Assembly: GCA_902492555.1 (NCBI GenBank)
Contig: CABUMH010000016.1
Location: forward strand, 1 to 49,502
Source: Eisenbergiella sp900555195
GTDB lineage: Bacteria; Bacillota; Clostridia; Lachnospirales; Lachnospiraceae
DNA: 49,502 bases
Reading direction: 5' to 3'
Every line of letters starts with the position of its first letter. Positions within the stretch are counted from its first letter, which is position 1. Shown one piece after another: positions 8,491 through 17,242 of this stretch. The translations under genes were made by a program, and so were the position numbers. The notes under the pieces are model-generated. The model was not told the DNA's origin and did no database searches. It saw nothing but the letters and a program-made list of their open reading frames with translations.

Positions 8491-9525
8491 CTATCGTTCC
8501 CCTTCCGCTTCTTTTTCTTCTTCCGTTTCTCCCTTTCTATAGGCCTTTGCCAAGATAAAGGATGCAAAGCACACGCCGTTTATGATGAGGAGGAAAAGCA
8601 GATCCCTCCAGGCGATCACCTGGCCGCTGATAACCTCTGCGCTTCCCGCGAATACAGCAATCAAATTGTTGTTCAGGAAGTGCATAATCACAGGCGCCCA
8701 GACATTCTGTGTCTTCATCCACGCCAGTCCAAAGAAAATCGCCAGGCTGATGCAGGTAAGCTGCTGCGCCAGGACGCTCTGCACCCAGGTCTGAGGGCTG
8801 TAATAGAATACGTTGATCGGAAGATGCCATAGCCCCCATACCACGCCCAGCAGAAGCACGCCTGCCCGTTTTCCATACCGTTTCTGCAGCAGAGGCTGCA
8901 GAAATGCCCTCCATCCATATTCCTCTCCAAAGAAGGCCGTATATGCCATAAAGAAATTAAGCGGCAGGGAAACAAGATTGATCAAAAGATAGGGATTTTC
9001 CGTAAAAATCGTCAGGAACGCTCCCGGCATGCCCATCAGGGCATAATTCAAAAACAACCTCAGCAGATAAAGCGCTAAAAACAGCGCCACCCACAGCCAG
9101 GTTCCCGTCTTCTTTCCTTTTCCCCAGGAAAGGCCTGCAGCCCTTCTGGTCTCCTTTTTCTCCAGGAGAAGAAGGATCCAGGTTATCAAGCTTCCAAAGA
9201 TGATAACCAGATTCATGGGAACCAGCATATTCATGGCCGGAAATATCACCTGCAGCATGCACATCGCCCACAGGCTTGCGGTAAGCAGCAGAAATCCCGT
9301 ATAGAACTTCACGGGCACCCGCTCCCCCTGCCTGCGCGTGAGCAGGACAGCCAGCATCACTCCCGCAGCCGGATAATACATCTGCGCGTTTGGAAAGAGC
9401 GATACATCCGCTCCTTTGTTGTAAAGGATCCCCATGGGAATTCCCATCAGCATCGGCACGCCGAATGCTACCCATGCGAAGATCATAAGCCGTTTCTTTT
9501 CCAAAGGTTGCAACTTCTTTTCCAT
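8491..9525 (-). CDS. CPBP-family intramembrane glutamic endopeptidase (Abi/CAAX-like)
   Basis: A 344-residue multi-pass membrane protein of the CPBP (CAAX protease and bacteriocin-processing) family. Seen: motif 1 GEEYGWRAFL near residue 214 with the paired glutamates and arginine, motif 2 WGLWHLPIN with the histidine, and motif 3 HFLNNNL. These are the intramembrane catalytic residues. GGAGG lies 5 bases before the ATG at 9525; upstream in-frame ATGs overlap that ribosome site or lack one. Paralogues process prenylated peptides or give bacteriocin self-immunity. No bacteriocin gene is visible nearby, so the substrate is unknown. Confidence 0.88.
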   Translation of the reverse strand: MEKKLQPLEKKRLMIFAWVAFGVPMLMGIPMGILYNKGADVSLFPNAQMYYPAAGVMLAVLLTRRQGERVPVKFYTGFLLLTASLWAMCMLQVIFPAMNMLVPMNLVIIFGSLITWILLLLEKKETRRAAGLSWGKGKKTGTWLWVALFLALYLLRLFLNYALMGMPGAFLTIFTENPYLLINLVSLPLNFFMAYTAFFGEEYGWRAFLQPLLQKRYGKRAGVLLLGVVWGLWHLPINVFYYSPQTWVQSVLAQQLTCISLAIFFGLAWMKTQNVWAPVIMHFLNNNLIAVFAGSAEVISGQVIAWRDLLFLLIINGVCFASFILAKAYRKGETEEEKEAEGER

Positions 9526-9706
9526 TTTAACCTCCATTCCGGAGCGCTGCTGCGCCGGGAAATCAGGGATTTCGTGATTTTTACTCCCCTGTCCATTTTT
9601 GCGGACATCCCTCCAAATATTCATGCATACGGCTTCAGCATAGCATTAACATGCCCTGTCGTCAAATTTTTCTATGTCTGTTTTTTTCAGGGGTTCCCCT
9701 TCCCTA

Positions 9707-10984
9707 TCATTGTCTTTTCTCTGGCTTGCGGCAGTTCTTCCCAATCGCCCTACAGGTGCGTTCCACCTCTTCCTCCGTGTGGGCGGCGGATACAAACATG
9801 GCCTCGAACTGGGAAGGAGCCACATAGATTCCGTCCGCCAGCATCGCTGAAAAGTATGCCGCAAACGCGCGCGTGTCTGAACGCTGCGCGCTCTCATAAT
9901 CCGTCACTTCCCCTTCCGTAAAGAAAGCGGACAGGAGGGAGCCGACCCGGTTCACAACAAGCCCCTCCACGCGGAAGGCTTCTGCGATTCTGGCGGCTTT
10001 GGCATCTATTTCCTGATAAATCTCCGGATGTGCAGAAAGGATTTTCAGCGTCTCAATCCCGGCGGTCACCGCCACCGGATTGCCGGACAGCGTTCCCGCC
10101 TGATAGACCTGGCCGAGCGGGGCTACGCAGGACATCACATCCCGTCTTCCGCCATATGCGGCAAGCGGCAGGCCGCCGCCCACAATCTTCCCAAAAGCGG
10201 TCAGATCCGGACGAACCTGATAATATTCCTGTGCCCCTCCGGGAGCCAGACGGAAACCGGTGATCACTTCATCAAAAATCAGGAGCGCGCCGTTCTGTCT
10301 GGTGATCTGCCTCAGGAAAGGCAGAAATCCTTCCTTCGGGGGAACCACTCCCATATTGGCGGCTACCGGCTCCACGATGATACAGGCGATCTCCCCCTCA
10401 TATTCCCGAAACAGCCGCCGCACGGATTCCTCATCATTATATGTGGCCAGCAGCGTGTTTTTGGCGTAGCCTTCCGGCACGCCGGCGCTGTCCGGAATGG
10501 ACTGTGTCATCAGGCCGGAACCTGCCTTTACAAGCAGGCCGTCGGAATGCCCGTGATAACAGCCCTCAAATTTTATGATTTTATCCCTGTGCGTAAATCC
10601 CCTTGCAACGCGGATGGCGCTCATGCAGGCTTCCGTTCCGGAATTCACCAGGCGCACCATCTCCACGGAAGGAACCATATCACAGATCATCCGTGCCAGA
10701 CAGACTTCCTTTTCGGTAGGCGCCCCGTAGCCAAGCCCTCTACTGCAGGCTTCCTGCACCGCCTCTATCACGGGCGGACAAGCATGTCCGAGAATCAAAG
10801 GCCCCCAGGAGCAGACATAGTCCAGATAACGATTTCCATCCACATCATACAGATACGCCCCCTGCGCCTTTTCCACAAAAAAGGGCGTGCGGCCCACGGC
10901 ACGGAATGCGCGGACAGGGCTGTTCACGCCTCCGGGAATGAGTTTTTGTGCCCGTTCAAACAGTTCCTCCGATTTTGTGCTCAT
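9707..10984 (-). CDS. hemL: Glutamate-1-semialdehyde 2,1-aminomutase
   Basis: A 425-residue class III aminotransferase-fold enzyme converting glutamate-1-semialdehyde to 5-aminolevulinate with PLP/PMP. Seen: GGVNSPVRAFRAVG at the N-terminus, NSGTEACMSAIRVARG near residue 120, KFEGCYHGHSDGLLVKAGSG, FDEVITGFRLAPGGAQ, and the PLP lysine in FGKIVGGGLPLAAYGG near residue 264. Last gene of the tetrapyrrole operon, 15 bases after hemB, with an AAGGAGA site. Its substrate is made by HemA at the operon's start. Confidence 0.97.
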   Translation of the reverse strand: MSTKSEELFERAQKLIPGGVNSPVRAFRAVGRTPFFVEKAQGAYLYDVDGNRYLDYVCSWGPLILGHACPPVIEAVQEACSRGLGYGAPTEKEVCLARMICDMVPSVEMVRLVNSGTEACMSAIRVARGFTHRDKIIKFEGCYHGHSDGLLVKAGSGLMTQSIPDSAGVPEGYAKNTLLATYNDEESVRRLFREYEGEIACIIVEPVAANMGVVPPKEGFLPFLRQITRQNGALLIFDEVITGFRLAPGGAQEYYQVRPDLTAFGKIVGGGLPLAAYGGRRDVMSCVAPLGQVYQAGTLSGNPVAVTAGIETLKILSAHPEIYQEIDAKAARIAEAFRVEGLVVNRVGSLLSAFFTEGEVTDYESAQRSDTRAFAAYFSAMLADGIYVAPSQFEAMFVSAAHTEEEVERTCRAIGKNCRKPEKRQ

Positions 10985-10999
10985 ATCCTTTCTCCTTCC

Positions 11000-11977
11000 T
11001 CACTTTCCGGCCGCTTCTTCCTCAAGCCAGGCTGCCATATCCAGCGCATGGTATGTGATGATTATCTTTGCCCCTGCCCGCTTCATGGCCGTCAGGTTCT
11101 CCGTCACGATCTTTCTTTCATCAATCCAGCCGTTTGCGGCCGCCGCCTTCACCATGGCATATTCTCCGCTCACATTATAGACGGCGAGCGGAAGGCGGAA
11201 GGTAAGAGAGGCTTCCTTCAGCACATCCAAATACGCCAGCGCGGGCTTTACCATTACAATATCCGCCCCTTCTTCTATATCCGTCTCTATTTCGCGGATC
11301 GCTTCCTTCCCGTTGGCCGGATCCATCTGATAGCTCTTCCGATCTCCAAAACCGGGCGCGGAATGGGCCGCTTCCCGGAACGGGCCATAGTAAGCGGAGG
11401 CAAATTTGGCGCTGTAAGCCATGATCGGTATCTGGGCAAAGCCGCTTTCATCCAAAGCTTCCCGGATGGCCGCCACATGTCCGTCCATCATATCCGAAGG
11501 CGCGATCATATCCGCACCTGCACGGGCCAGGCTCACCGACATCTGGCACAGGAGAGGAAGCGTTTCATCATTCAGAATGCAGTCCCCCTGCACCAGGCCG
11601 CAGTGGCCGTGAGAAGTGTATTCACACAGGCAAACGTCCACGATGCACACAAGGCCCGGATAATGCGCTTTTATCCAGCGCACCGCCCTCTGCGTGATCC
11701 CGCCCGGCGCATATGCCTGGCTCCCCCTCTCGTCTTTATGCGCAGGGATTCCAAACAGCAGGACTCCTGAAATGCCGCTTTTTTCCACCTTTTCCAGGAT
11801 CTCATCCAGCCGGTCAATGGAATACTGGCACACGCCCGGCATGGAATCCACAGGATTTGCAATGTTCTCCCCTTCTATCACAAAAATAGGGTAAATCATG
11901 TCCTCCCTGCACACCCTTGTTTCCCGCATCATCCCTCTGATCGTTTCATTTCTTCTAAGTCTTCTGAATCGCTGCAT
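11000..11977 (-). CDS. hemB: Porphobilinogen synthase (5-aminolevulinate dehydratase)
   Basis: A 325-residue TIM-barrel enzyme condensing two 5-aminolevulinates to porphobilinogen. Seen: the zinc cysteines in DVCLCEYTSHGHCG, the first substrate lysine in AYSAKFASAYYGPFR near residue 195, and the Schiff-base lysine in MVKPALAYLD near 247. The cysteine-rich site indicates a zinc-dependent type. Its ATG directly follows the TAG stop of the hemC/cobA/hemD fusion with zero spacing, and the ribosome site AAGGAG lies inside that gene's end, so translation is coupled. Confidence 0.97.
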   Translation of the reverse strand: MQRFRRLRRNETIRGMMRETRVCREDMIYPIFVIEGENIANPVDSMPGVCQYSIDRLDEILEKVEKSGISGVLLFGIPAHKDERGSQAYAPGGITQRAVRWIKAHYPGLVCIVDVCLCEYTSHGHCGLVQGDCILNDETLPLLCQMSVSLARAGADMIAPSDMMDGHVAAIREALDESGFAQIPIMAYSAKFASAYYGPFREAAHSAPGFGDRKSYQMDPANGKEAIREIETDIEEGADIVMVKPALAYLDVLKEASLTFRLPLAVYNVSGEYAMVKAAAANGWIDERKIVTENLTAMKRAGAKIIITYHALDMAAWLEEEAAGK

Positions 11978-14557
11978 CTATTTCTTTTCTCCTTCCTGTA
12001 TCCAGTCCTTCAAAACCGCCTCCATCAAGCCGTCCGCGCTGTATTCTTCCGCCATGATGGCTCTCTGCCTGTCCGCGCCAAGAAGCGCGCAGATCCATTC
12101 TCCATATTCTCTCCAGGCCCCGGCACAGGAGGGGCCGATACATACGGCGCAAAATCGCCTATCCTGCGCATGCCCTCCTGCCTGCGCTTCCTGCCCTGCT
12201 TGCCCTTCTTCTCCTGCCTGCACTTCCTGCCTTCTTCCTTCCGAGCGCGCTTTCTCCAGCCCTTCGGCAAAGGCGCGCACGCCGGAAGCGCTTCCGAACA
12301 GAAGGTAGTCCCATCCCTCTGTCGTTTCCAGAACCCGCCTGCGTTTCTCCTCGTCCGATTCCAAAGCATAAAGAGGAAAATCCAGATAGGGCCTGCCCTT
12401 CTCTTCCAATTCTCTGACAAGTTCCCGGCTCCCTTTGCTGGCACGGACAAGCAGAGCCCGTTCCCCCTCTGCCATCCTGGCGGCAAGCGCCCGGCCAAGG
12501 CTTCCGGCATCATATTGTTCCGGCATCAGTTCCGCATACAGACCGTGTTCCTCCAACGCGCCGGCCGTTCCAGGGCCGATTACGGCCAGCTTCATCCCGC
12601 TAAGGCTGCGCAAATCCCGTTTCCCTTGCTTCATCTTCTCAAAGAAAGCGGCCACCCCGTTTGGGCTGGTGAACACCAGCCAGGAGTATCCGGCAAAATC
12701 CGGCAGCGGTTCTTTTGTGGAAACCGTATGCAGAAATGCCAAGTCAACAATTTTCGCGCCCAGCTGGGACAGCCGCGATGCAAGGCGGCCCGCAAAGCCT
12801 TCTGTCCCTGTCACGCCGATGCGCGCTTCCAGAAGCGGACTCCCCTTTTCCGAAAACATCCCGTTCAGCTGCATGGATGCCGCCTCTCCCACCACGATCA
12901 CCGCAGGCGCCTCAAGCCCGGCCTGCATAGCCTTATCCGCGATCTCGCCAAGCGGGGCACGCACGCTCCTTTGCCGCACAGTGGCGCCTTCCATGATCAC
13001 CGCCACAGGCGTGCCGGGCGCCATCCCGCCTTCCATCAGCCTGCTGGCCAGTTCCGGCAGATGATGCATCCCCATCAGGATCACCAGGGTTCCCCCGATG
13101 CGTCCAAGGGCAGCATAATCCATTCCCACGAGCCCCTCCGCACGGCCATCTTCCATCAGCGCAGAAGCGGTCAGAATCGTCACCGACCGGCTCACCTGTC
13201 TGTGCGTGACCGGAATTCCGGCAGCTGCCGGAACCGCAATGGCCGAAGTGATGCCGGGCACCTCCTCGCAGGCAATGCCTGCCTCCATGAGCGCCAGCAT
13301 CTCTTCCCCGCCTCTTCCAAACACATAAGGGTCTCCCCCCTTCAGGCGAACCACCGTCCTGCCTTCCCTAGCCTTCTCTATCAAAAGGCGGTTGATCTCT
13401 TCCTGCGGAACCGCCTTTTTGCCAAACCGCTTTCCCACATCGATCTGTTCGCAGCCGGGACGCGTCTTCGCCAATAATTCCGGAGAAGAAAGGCTGTCAT
13501 AGAGAACCGTCTCACATTCCTGCAGCAGACGGATCCCCTTTACGGTAATCAGTTCCGGTTCGCCGCAGCCCGCGCCCACCAGATAGACCTTTCCTTGCTT
13601 TTCCTGTCGACTTTCCTTCCCCGTTTCTCTTTCCTTCCCCGCTTCTCTCTCTTTCCCCTTTACCACTCTTGACAGTTCTTCCGCCAAAGCCAGGCGCTGC
13701 GCTACGGGCGCCACACCGCTTTCCTGCCGCCCTCCGCTCATCACCGTGAGCGCCACACGTTCTCCGTCCGGCCCCTGCTCCAACCTGCACCAGGCAGCCG
13801 CAGGTTCGCTGCAGTCCGCTTCCAGACATTGAAGCACTCTTCGTTCCGTTTCAAAGGCCAGCTGCGTGGACAGATGGCTGATCTTCGCCAAGCGGCCTCC
13901 ATCTTCCCAGTCCGCGCGCCCTTCCACGGCGATAATTCCCTGACAGGCCGCAGGAAGACATGCTTCACAGGAAAGAGGGGTGAACCGGAAACGTTCCCTT
14001 TCCTTCTCCATCAATCCCAGCCGTTCCAGGCCGGCCGCCGCCAGGACGATGCCGTCATACTGCCCTTCCCACAGCTTTTCCAGCCGGGTATTCACGTTGC
14101 CCCTGATCAGCCTGCACCTGGCGCCCGGGAACAGCTTTTCCATATACAGCTGCCTTCTCCCGCTTCCCGTCCCGATCACCGGCCTATCAGGAAGAAGGGA
14201 CGCCAGGCTGGGACACGCTCCGTTCTCCCGTCTGGTCACCAACACATCCCTCACGTCCGCCCTCGGAAGCACGGCCAGGATCTTCATCCCTTCCATCAGA
14301 TGCAGCGGAAGGTCCTTGGCGCTGTGCACGGCCAGATCGATTCTTCCCTCCATCAAGGCTGATTCAAATTCCGATACAAACAGCCCTTTCTCCCCGATTT
14401 CAGAAAGGGGCTTATCCAGGATCCGATCTCCCCGGGTATGCAGGATCACCGTCTCCGTCCGCACGTCCGGCCAGCTTTCCCGCAGCGCTGCTTCCACCTG
14501 AGCGGTCTGGGCCAGCGCCAGGGCGCTTCCGCGCGTTCCGATTCTAATCGTCTTCAT
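11978..14557 (-). CDS. hemC-cobA-hemD: Triple fusion: hydroxymethylbilane synthase / uroporphyrinogen-III C-methyltransferase / uroporphyrinogen-III synthase
   Basis: A fusion of about 859 residues. HemC (about 1-300): IGTRGSALALAQTAQ, VHSAKDLP, GRRQ and RGNVNTRL, and the dipyrromethane cysteine in LEADCSEP. A charged linker (about 300-325) is encoded by an 18-bp tandem repeat. CobA/SUMT (about 326-570): VGAGCGEPELIT, RLKGGDPYVFGRGGEE, PGITSAIAVPAAAGIPVTHR. HemD (about 575-859): weakly conserved fold with TGTEGFAGRLA and VFTSPNGVAAFFE, plus a low-complexity Gln/Ala/Gly/Glu insert near its end. Together they take porphobilinogen to precorrin-2. A GTG at 14584 overlaps the hemA stop, but ATG 14557 has AGGAGG 8 bases upstream and starts the HemC domain. 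Confidence 0.93.
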   Translation of the reverse strand: MKTIRIGTRGSALALAQTAQVEAALRESWPDVRTETVILHTRGDRILDKPLSEIGEKGLFVSEFESALMEGRIDLAVHSAKDLPLHLMEGMKILAVLPRADVRDVLVTRRENGACPSLASLLPDRPVIGTGSGRRQLYMEKLFPGARCRLIRGNVNTRLEKLWEGQYDGIVLAAAGLERLGLMEKERERFRFTPLSCEACLPAACQGIIAVEGRADWEDGGRLAKISHLSTQLAFETERRVLQCLEADCSEPAAAWCRLEQGPDGERVALTVMSGGRQESGVAPVAQRLALAEELSRVVKGKEREAGKERETGKESRQEKQGKVYLVGAGCGEPELITVKGIRLLQECETVLYDSLSSPELLAKTRPGCEQIDVGKRFGKKAVPQEEINRLLIEKAREGRTVVRLKGGDPYVFGRGGEEMLALMEAGIACEEVPGITSAIAVPAAAGIPVTHRQVSRSVTILTASALMEDGRAEGLVGMDYAALGRIGGTLVILMGMHHLPELASRLMEGGMAPGTPVAVIMEGATVRQRSVRAPLGEIADKAMQAGLEAPAVIVVGEAASMQLNGMFSEKGSPLLEARIGVTGTEGFAGRLASRLSQLGAKIVDLAFLHTVSTKEPLPDFAGYSWLVFTSPNGVAAFFEKMKQGKRDLRSLSGMKLAVIGPGTAGALEEHGLYAELMPEQYDAGSLGRALAARMAEGERALLVRASKGSRELVRELEEKGRPYLDFPLYALESDEEKRRRVLETTEGWDYLLFGSASGVRAFAEGLEKARSEGRRQEVQAGEEGQAGQEAQAGGHAQDRRFCAVCIGPSCAGAWREYGEWICALLGADRQRAIMAEEYSADGLMEAVLKDWIQEGEKK
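12165..12240 (-). repeat. Low-complexity repeat inside the HemD domain
   Basis: A degenerate array of short units resembling CAGGCAGGAAG, encoding alternating Gln/Ala/Gly/Glu residues between a HemD alpha/beta unit and the CAVCIGPSCAGAW segment. Likely a flexible surface loop that can change length by slippage. Confidence 0.6.
13611..13664 (-). repeat. 18-bp tandem repeat in the HemC-CobA linker
   Basis: Two near-identical 18-bp units (13611-13628 and 13629-13646, one difference) and a partial third. They encode a GKERE(A/T)-type charged linker between the HemC and CobA domains. A candidate length-variable locus that stays in frame when a whole unit is gained or lost. Confidence 0.7.
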
Positions 14558-14580
14558 AGCTTGTGCCTCCTGTCCATTCT

Positions 14581-16509
14581 TCACACTGCGCCGCCTTCAC
14601 ATTTTTCCAACAGTTCTTCCAGCTGGACTTCCAATTCCTCCTGCCCTGCCTGGAATTCCTTTTCTTCACAATACGCGAACAGCTCCTTCAGGCATGTTTC
14701 CCTGTCGGACTGCCCACATAAACGGTTCAATACCGTCTCCCGCAGCCTGCCAAGCTGTTCTGTCGTCTCTCCCATTCCTTCCGGAATGGCCTCGCCCAGC
14801 TTTTTTCTTAGATAGGCAGCTGCTGCCGGGCTGTTCCCGCCGGTGGAGATCCCAACCGTCACCGGCCCGTCACAGATCAGGGCCGGGAAGAGGAAGGTAC
14901 AGTTCTTTCTGTCATCCACCGCATTGATCAGAATTCCTTTCCGCCTGCAAAGCTCTGCCGCCCAGCCGTTCACATCCTTCTCATCCGTAGCGGCGATGAC
15001 AAAAAAGGCGCCCTCCAGATCCGCTTCCCTGGCCTTGCGCTGGCACAGTTCCACTCCCTCGCCTTCCTTCGCCATGCACAGGATCTCTTCTCCTATGACG
15101 GGGGAAATACATACCAGACGCGGCCCAAACGGGAGCAGTTTCCGGATCTTTCTGGCCGCCACCTTGCCCCCTCCCAGGATCACTCCCCGCTTTCCTGCAA
15201 TATCCATATAGAAGGGAAAGGCACCTTTTCCTTCCATGGAGCATACGCTTTCGCCTCGGCCCCTTTCTCTTTCATCCCGGTTCCTTTCTCTCTCCTCCTG
15301 GCCCCATTCTCCTTCTTCCTGCATCACTCGCTTTACAGCCGCATCGTTTTCCCCTGCACGCTCCTCCCATCCGGCATGGGAACTGCTTTTTTCTCCGTCC
15401 AGCGCGCCAAGCAGAGATTCAAATGCGGGTGCATCCAGATGATCCCGCAGATAATACAACAGCTTATCAAAGGAATATCCTTCAAACCGGGCCCGGAATT
15501 CCTCCATTTTCCCGGCCGCCTTATGGAAGGCCAGTGACTTATACATTTCGTCCAATTCCGCGTCCAGTATCTCCTGTGCATCCTTAACCGCCTGAAGCTT
15601 TCTGCGGTTATTTTCTCTGGCCAACCGTTCAAAATCATCTATGGATACCAGCCTGCATCCGGGCAGTTCTCCCATCTCCGGATCGATATCCGCAGGCACA
15701 GCGATATCCAAAAACAGCCGATTCTTTCGCGTACAAAGGCGCTTCGCCGCCTCTCCTGCGGTCAGCGTATAATGCGGGCTTTCCGTAGCGGAAAGAATCA
15801 CATCCGCCCTGTCCAGATACAGATACCGTTCCCGATAATCCACTATCTCAAGCTTTCCGCCCTCCGTCTCCGAAAGCCCATGGCTTCTGCGCGTGGCGGT
15901 CACATGTATCCCCGTCCGTCCGAGCAGGTTTTTTAACAGGCTGCTTCCCATCCTGCCGCTGCCTCCGATCAGCAGCACTTCCAGGCCGTCCTTCTTTGCT
16001 TCCGCCGTCTGAAAATGAAATACCTCCGCCGAAGCCAGCGTGGCGATGGAGGCGGAAGCCTTGGAAATATCCGTCTGGGTTTTGATCTTCTTTGCACAGG
16101 CAAGCGCTCCCTGGAAAACTGCATTGAGTTCATAGCCCGTTTTCCCCAGGCTGCAGGAACGAAGATACGCCTCCCTGACCTGTCCCAGGATTTCATCCTC
16201 CCCGACCACCATGGAATCCATCCCGCAGGTGACACGGTAGAGATGCTCCGTCGCCTTTTTCCCGGAAAACCTTCTCGATATCTCGCGCAGCCGCGTGGCC
16301 GCAATGCCGCTTTTTTCGGAAAGCAGCCGCTCCGGCAGCGTAAAATCCGTCCCTTCCCCCACAATATATACTTCCGTCCTGTTGCATGTAGACAACAGCA
16401 CGGCACAGCCCGCAGCTTCTACAAACGCCTCCGCCTCTTCTTTGGAAAACGCAAGCCTTCCTCTCATCTCCTGCGCGGCCGACCGGAAGCTGATGCTGAT
16501 ACACTCCAT
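14581..16509 (-). CDS. hemA: Glutamyl-tRNA reductase fused to precorrin-2 dehydrogenase (siroheme synthase N-domain)
   Basis: A fusion of about 642 residues. HemA part (about 1-390): the nucleophilic cysteine in LSTCNRTEVYIV, HLYRVTCGMDSMVVGEDEIL with the conserved histidine and Gly-Glu-Asp, Rossmann LLIGGSGRMG, and the C-terminal dimerisation helix region. A highly charged linker of about 60 residues follows. The Met8/CysG N-domain (about 450-640) has GGGKVAARKIRKLLPFGP, AATDEKDVN and STGGNSPAAAAYLRKKL. It reduces Glu-tRNA to glutamate semialdehyde and oxidises precorrin-2 to sirohydrochlorin. ATG 16509 is chosen because it starts the HemA fold and has an AAAGGGA site; the frame is open 96 bases further upstream. 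First gene of the operon. Confidence 0.93.
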   Translation of the reverse strand: MECISISFRSAAQEMRGRLAFSKEEAEAFVEAAGCAVLLSTCNRTEVYIVGEGTDFTLPERLLSEKSGIAATRLREISRRFSGKKATEHLYRVTCGMDSMVVGEDEILGQVREAYLRSCSLGKTGYELNAVFQGALACAKKIKTQTDISKASASIATLASAEVFHFQTAEAKKDGLEVLLIGGSGRMGSSLLKNLLGRTGIHVTATRRSHGLSETEGGKLEIVDYRERYLYLDRADVILSATESPHYTLTAGEAAKRLCTRKNRLFLDIAVPADIDPEMGELPGCRLVSIDDFERLARENNRRKLQAVKDAQEILDAELDEMYKSLAFHKAAGKMEEFRARFEGYSFDKLLYYLRDHLDAPAFESLLGALDGEKSSSHAGWEERAGENDAAVKRVMQEEGEWGQEERERNRDERERGRGESVCSMEGKGAFPFYMDIAGKRGVILGGGKVAARKIRKLLPFGPRLVCISPVIGEEILCMAKEGEGVELCQRKAREADLEGAFFVIAATDEKDVNGWAAELCRRKGILINAVDDRKNCTFLFPALICDGPVTVGISTGGNSPAAAAYLRKKLGEAIPEGMGETTEQLGRLRETVLNRLCGQSDRETCLKELFAYCEEKEFQAGQEELEVQLEELLEKCEGGAV

Positions 16510-16641
16510 TCTACTTTCATCCCTTTCTCTCCGCCCGCCATAGCATTCTTCCCAACCGGCATCCGGACACCCAAATGCAAAGCGGCAGAAACGATTGCTG
16601 TCCATCCCGATCGCGTTCCGGACATTTCTGAACTGTTACCT

Positions 16642-16670
16642 ATGATAAACGATTTTCCTTCTCTTGTAAA
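16642..16670 (-). promoter_or_regulatory. Promoter of the tetrapyrrole operon
   Basis: On the minus strand: -35 TTTACA (16670-16665), 17-base spacer, -10 TATCAT (16647-16642). It predicts a start near 16635 and a leader of about 125 bases before hemA. I saw no cobalamin-riboswitch box in that leader. Confidence 0.7.
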
Positions 16671-16829
16671 ATAAGAGATAAAACAGGTTTCATAAGAATA
16701 AATTATCCGGATTCTTCATTCGTCCGGCATATCCTTTTGCAGCTTACGCATAAAAGGGAACGATGGCATACCAAGACCAGCTGTATTTCTCTTTACACAA
16801 ACCCTTTCAAAACCCGGCTATGTTACTGC

Positions 16830-17083
16830 TCAGCCCTGCGCATATGCTTCGTCCTCCGGCGCCTGCTTCGTCCGGGCACGCTTCTACCCCTGCGGTGGGT
16901 ATGGTGTTTGCTGGTACTGTCTAAAAACGTCGGTACTTACGAACCGTCCTTTGGTTCGTTATGTACCGCTACGTTTTTGGCCAAGCGAGAGCGTGTACCA
17001 GCAAACACCATACCCACCGCAGGGACAGATGAAGGCCCAGATGGTAGCTGGCACCGGAGGACGAGGCATATGCGCAGGGCTGA
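16830..17083. repeat. Family A long palindrome, copy A2
   Basis: A 254-bp palindrome between the divergent hemA and malY genes. Outer arm ends (about 32 bp) and inner arm ends (about 32 bp) pair almost perfectly, while about 25 bp in mid-arm have drifted apart. The core at about 16919-16994 matches A1: AAAAACG/CGTTTTT stem, inner GTAC pair, tip stem CGAACC/GGTTCG, and unpaired GGCCAAGCGAGAGCGT. The arms share no sequence with those of A1. A run of nine C follows the right arm. The rest of the 16510-17242 gap holds two promoters and nothing else recognisable. Confidence 0.9.
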
Positions 17084-17139
17084 CCCCCCCCCATCTGTTG
17101 CCAACTTTTTCTGACAAGCTTTTCTTTCCGTATGGACAA

Positions 17140-17148
17140 TGCTATAAT
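17140..17148 (+). promoter_or_regulatory. Extended -10 promoter of the MalY/PatB gene
   Basis: TGC followed by TATAAT (17143-17148), an extended -10 element with no good -35 match at the right distance. It leaves a leader of about 90 bases before the ATG at 17243. Confidence 0.6.
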
Positions 17149-17242
17149 CAGAATCAGTGGTTTGATGCACGGCTCGGCAGCCTGCTGTGCATATCCTGTG
17201 ATTACATAAAGCCGGAGCCAGAGGCCCCGGTAGGAGGACAAA

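Noticed and set aside
10028..11770. 580-codon plus-strand open frame
   Set aside because: Antisense shadow of hemL and hemB, which carry all catalytic motifs; no start signal.
16510..16640. Cobalamin riboswitch in the hem operon leader
   Set aside because: Leader is only about 125 bases, and no B12-box-like conserved segment is visible.
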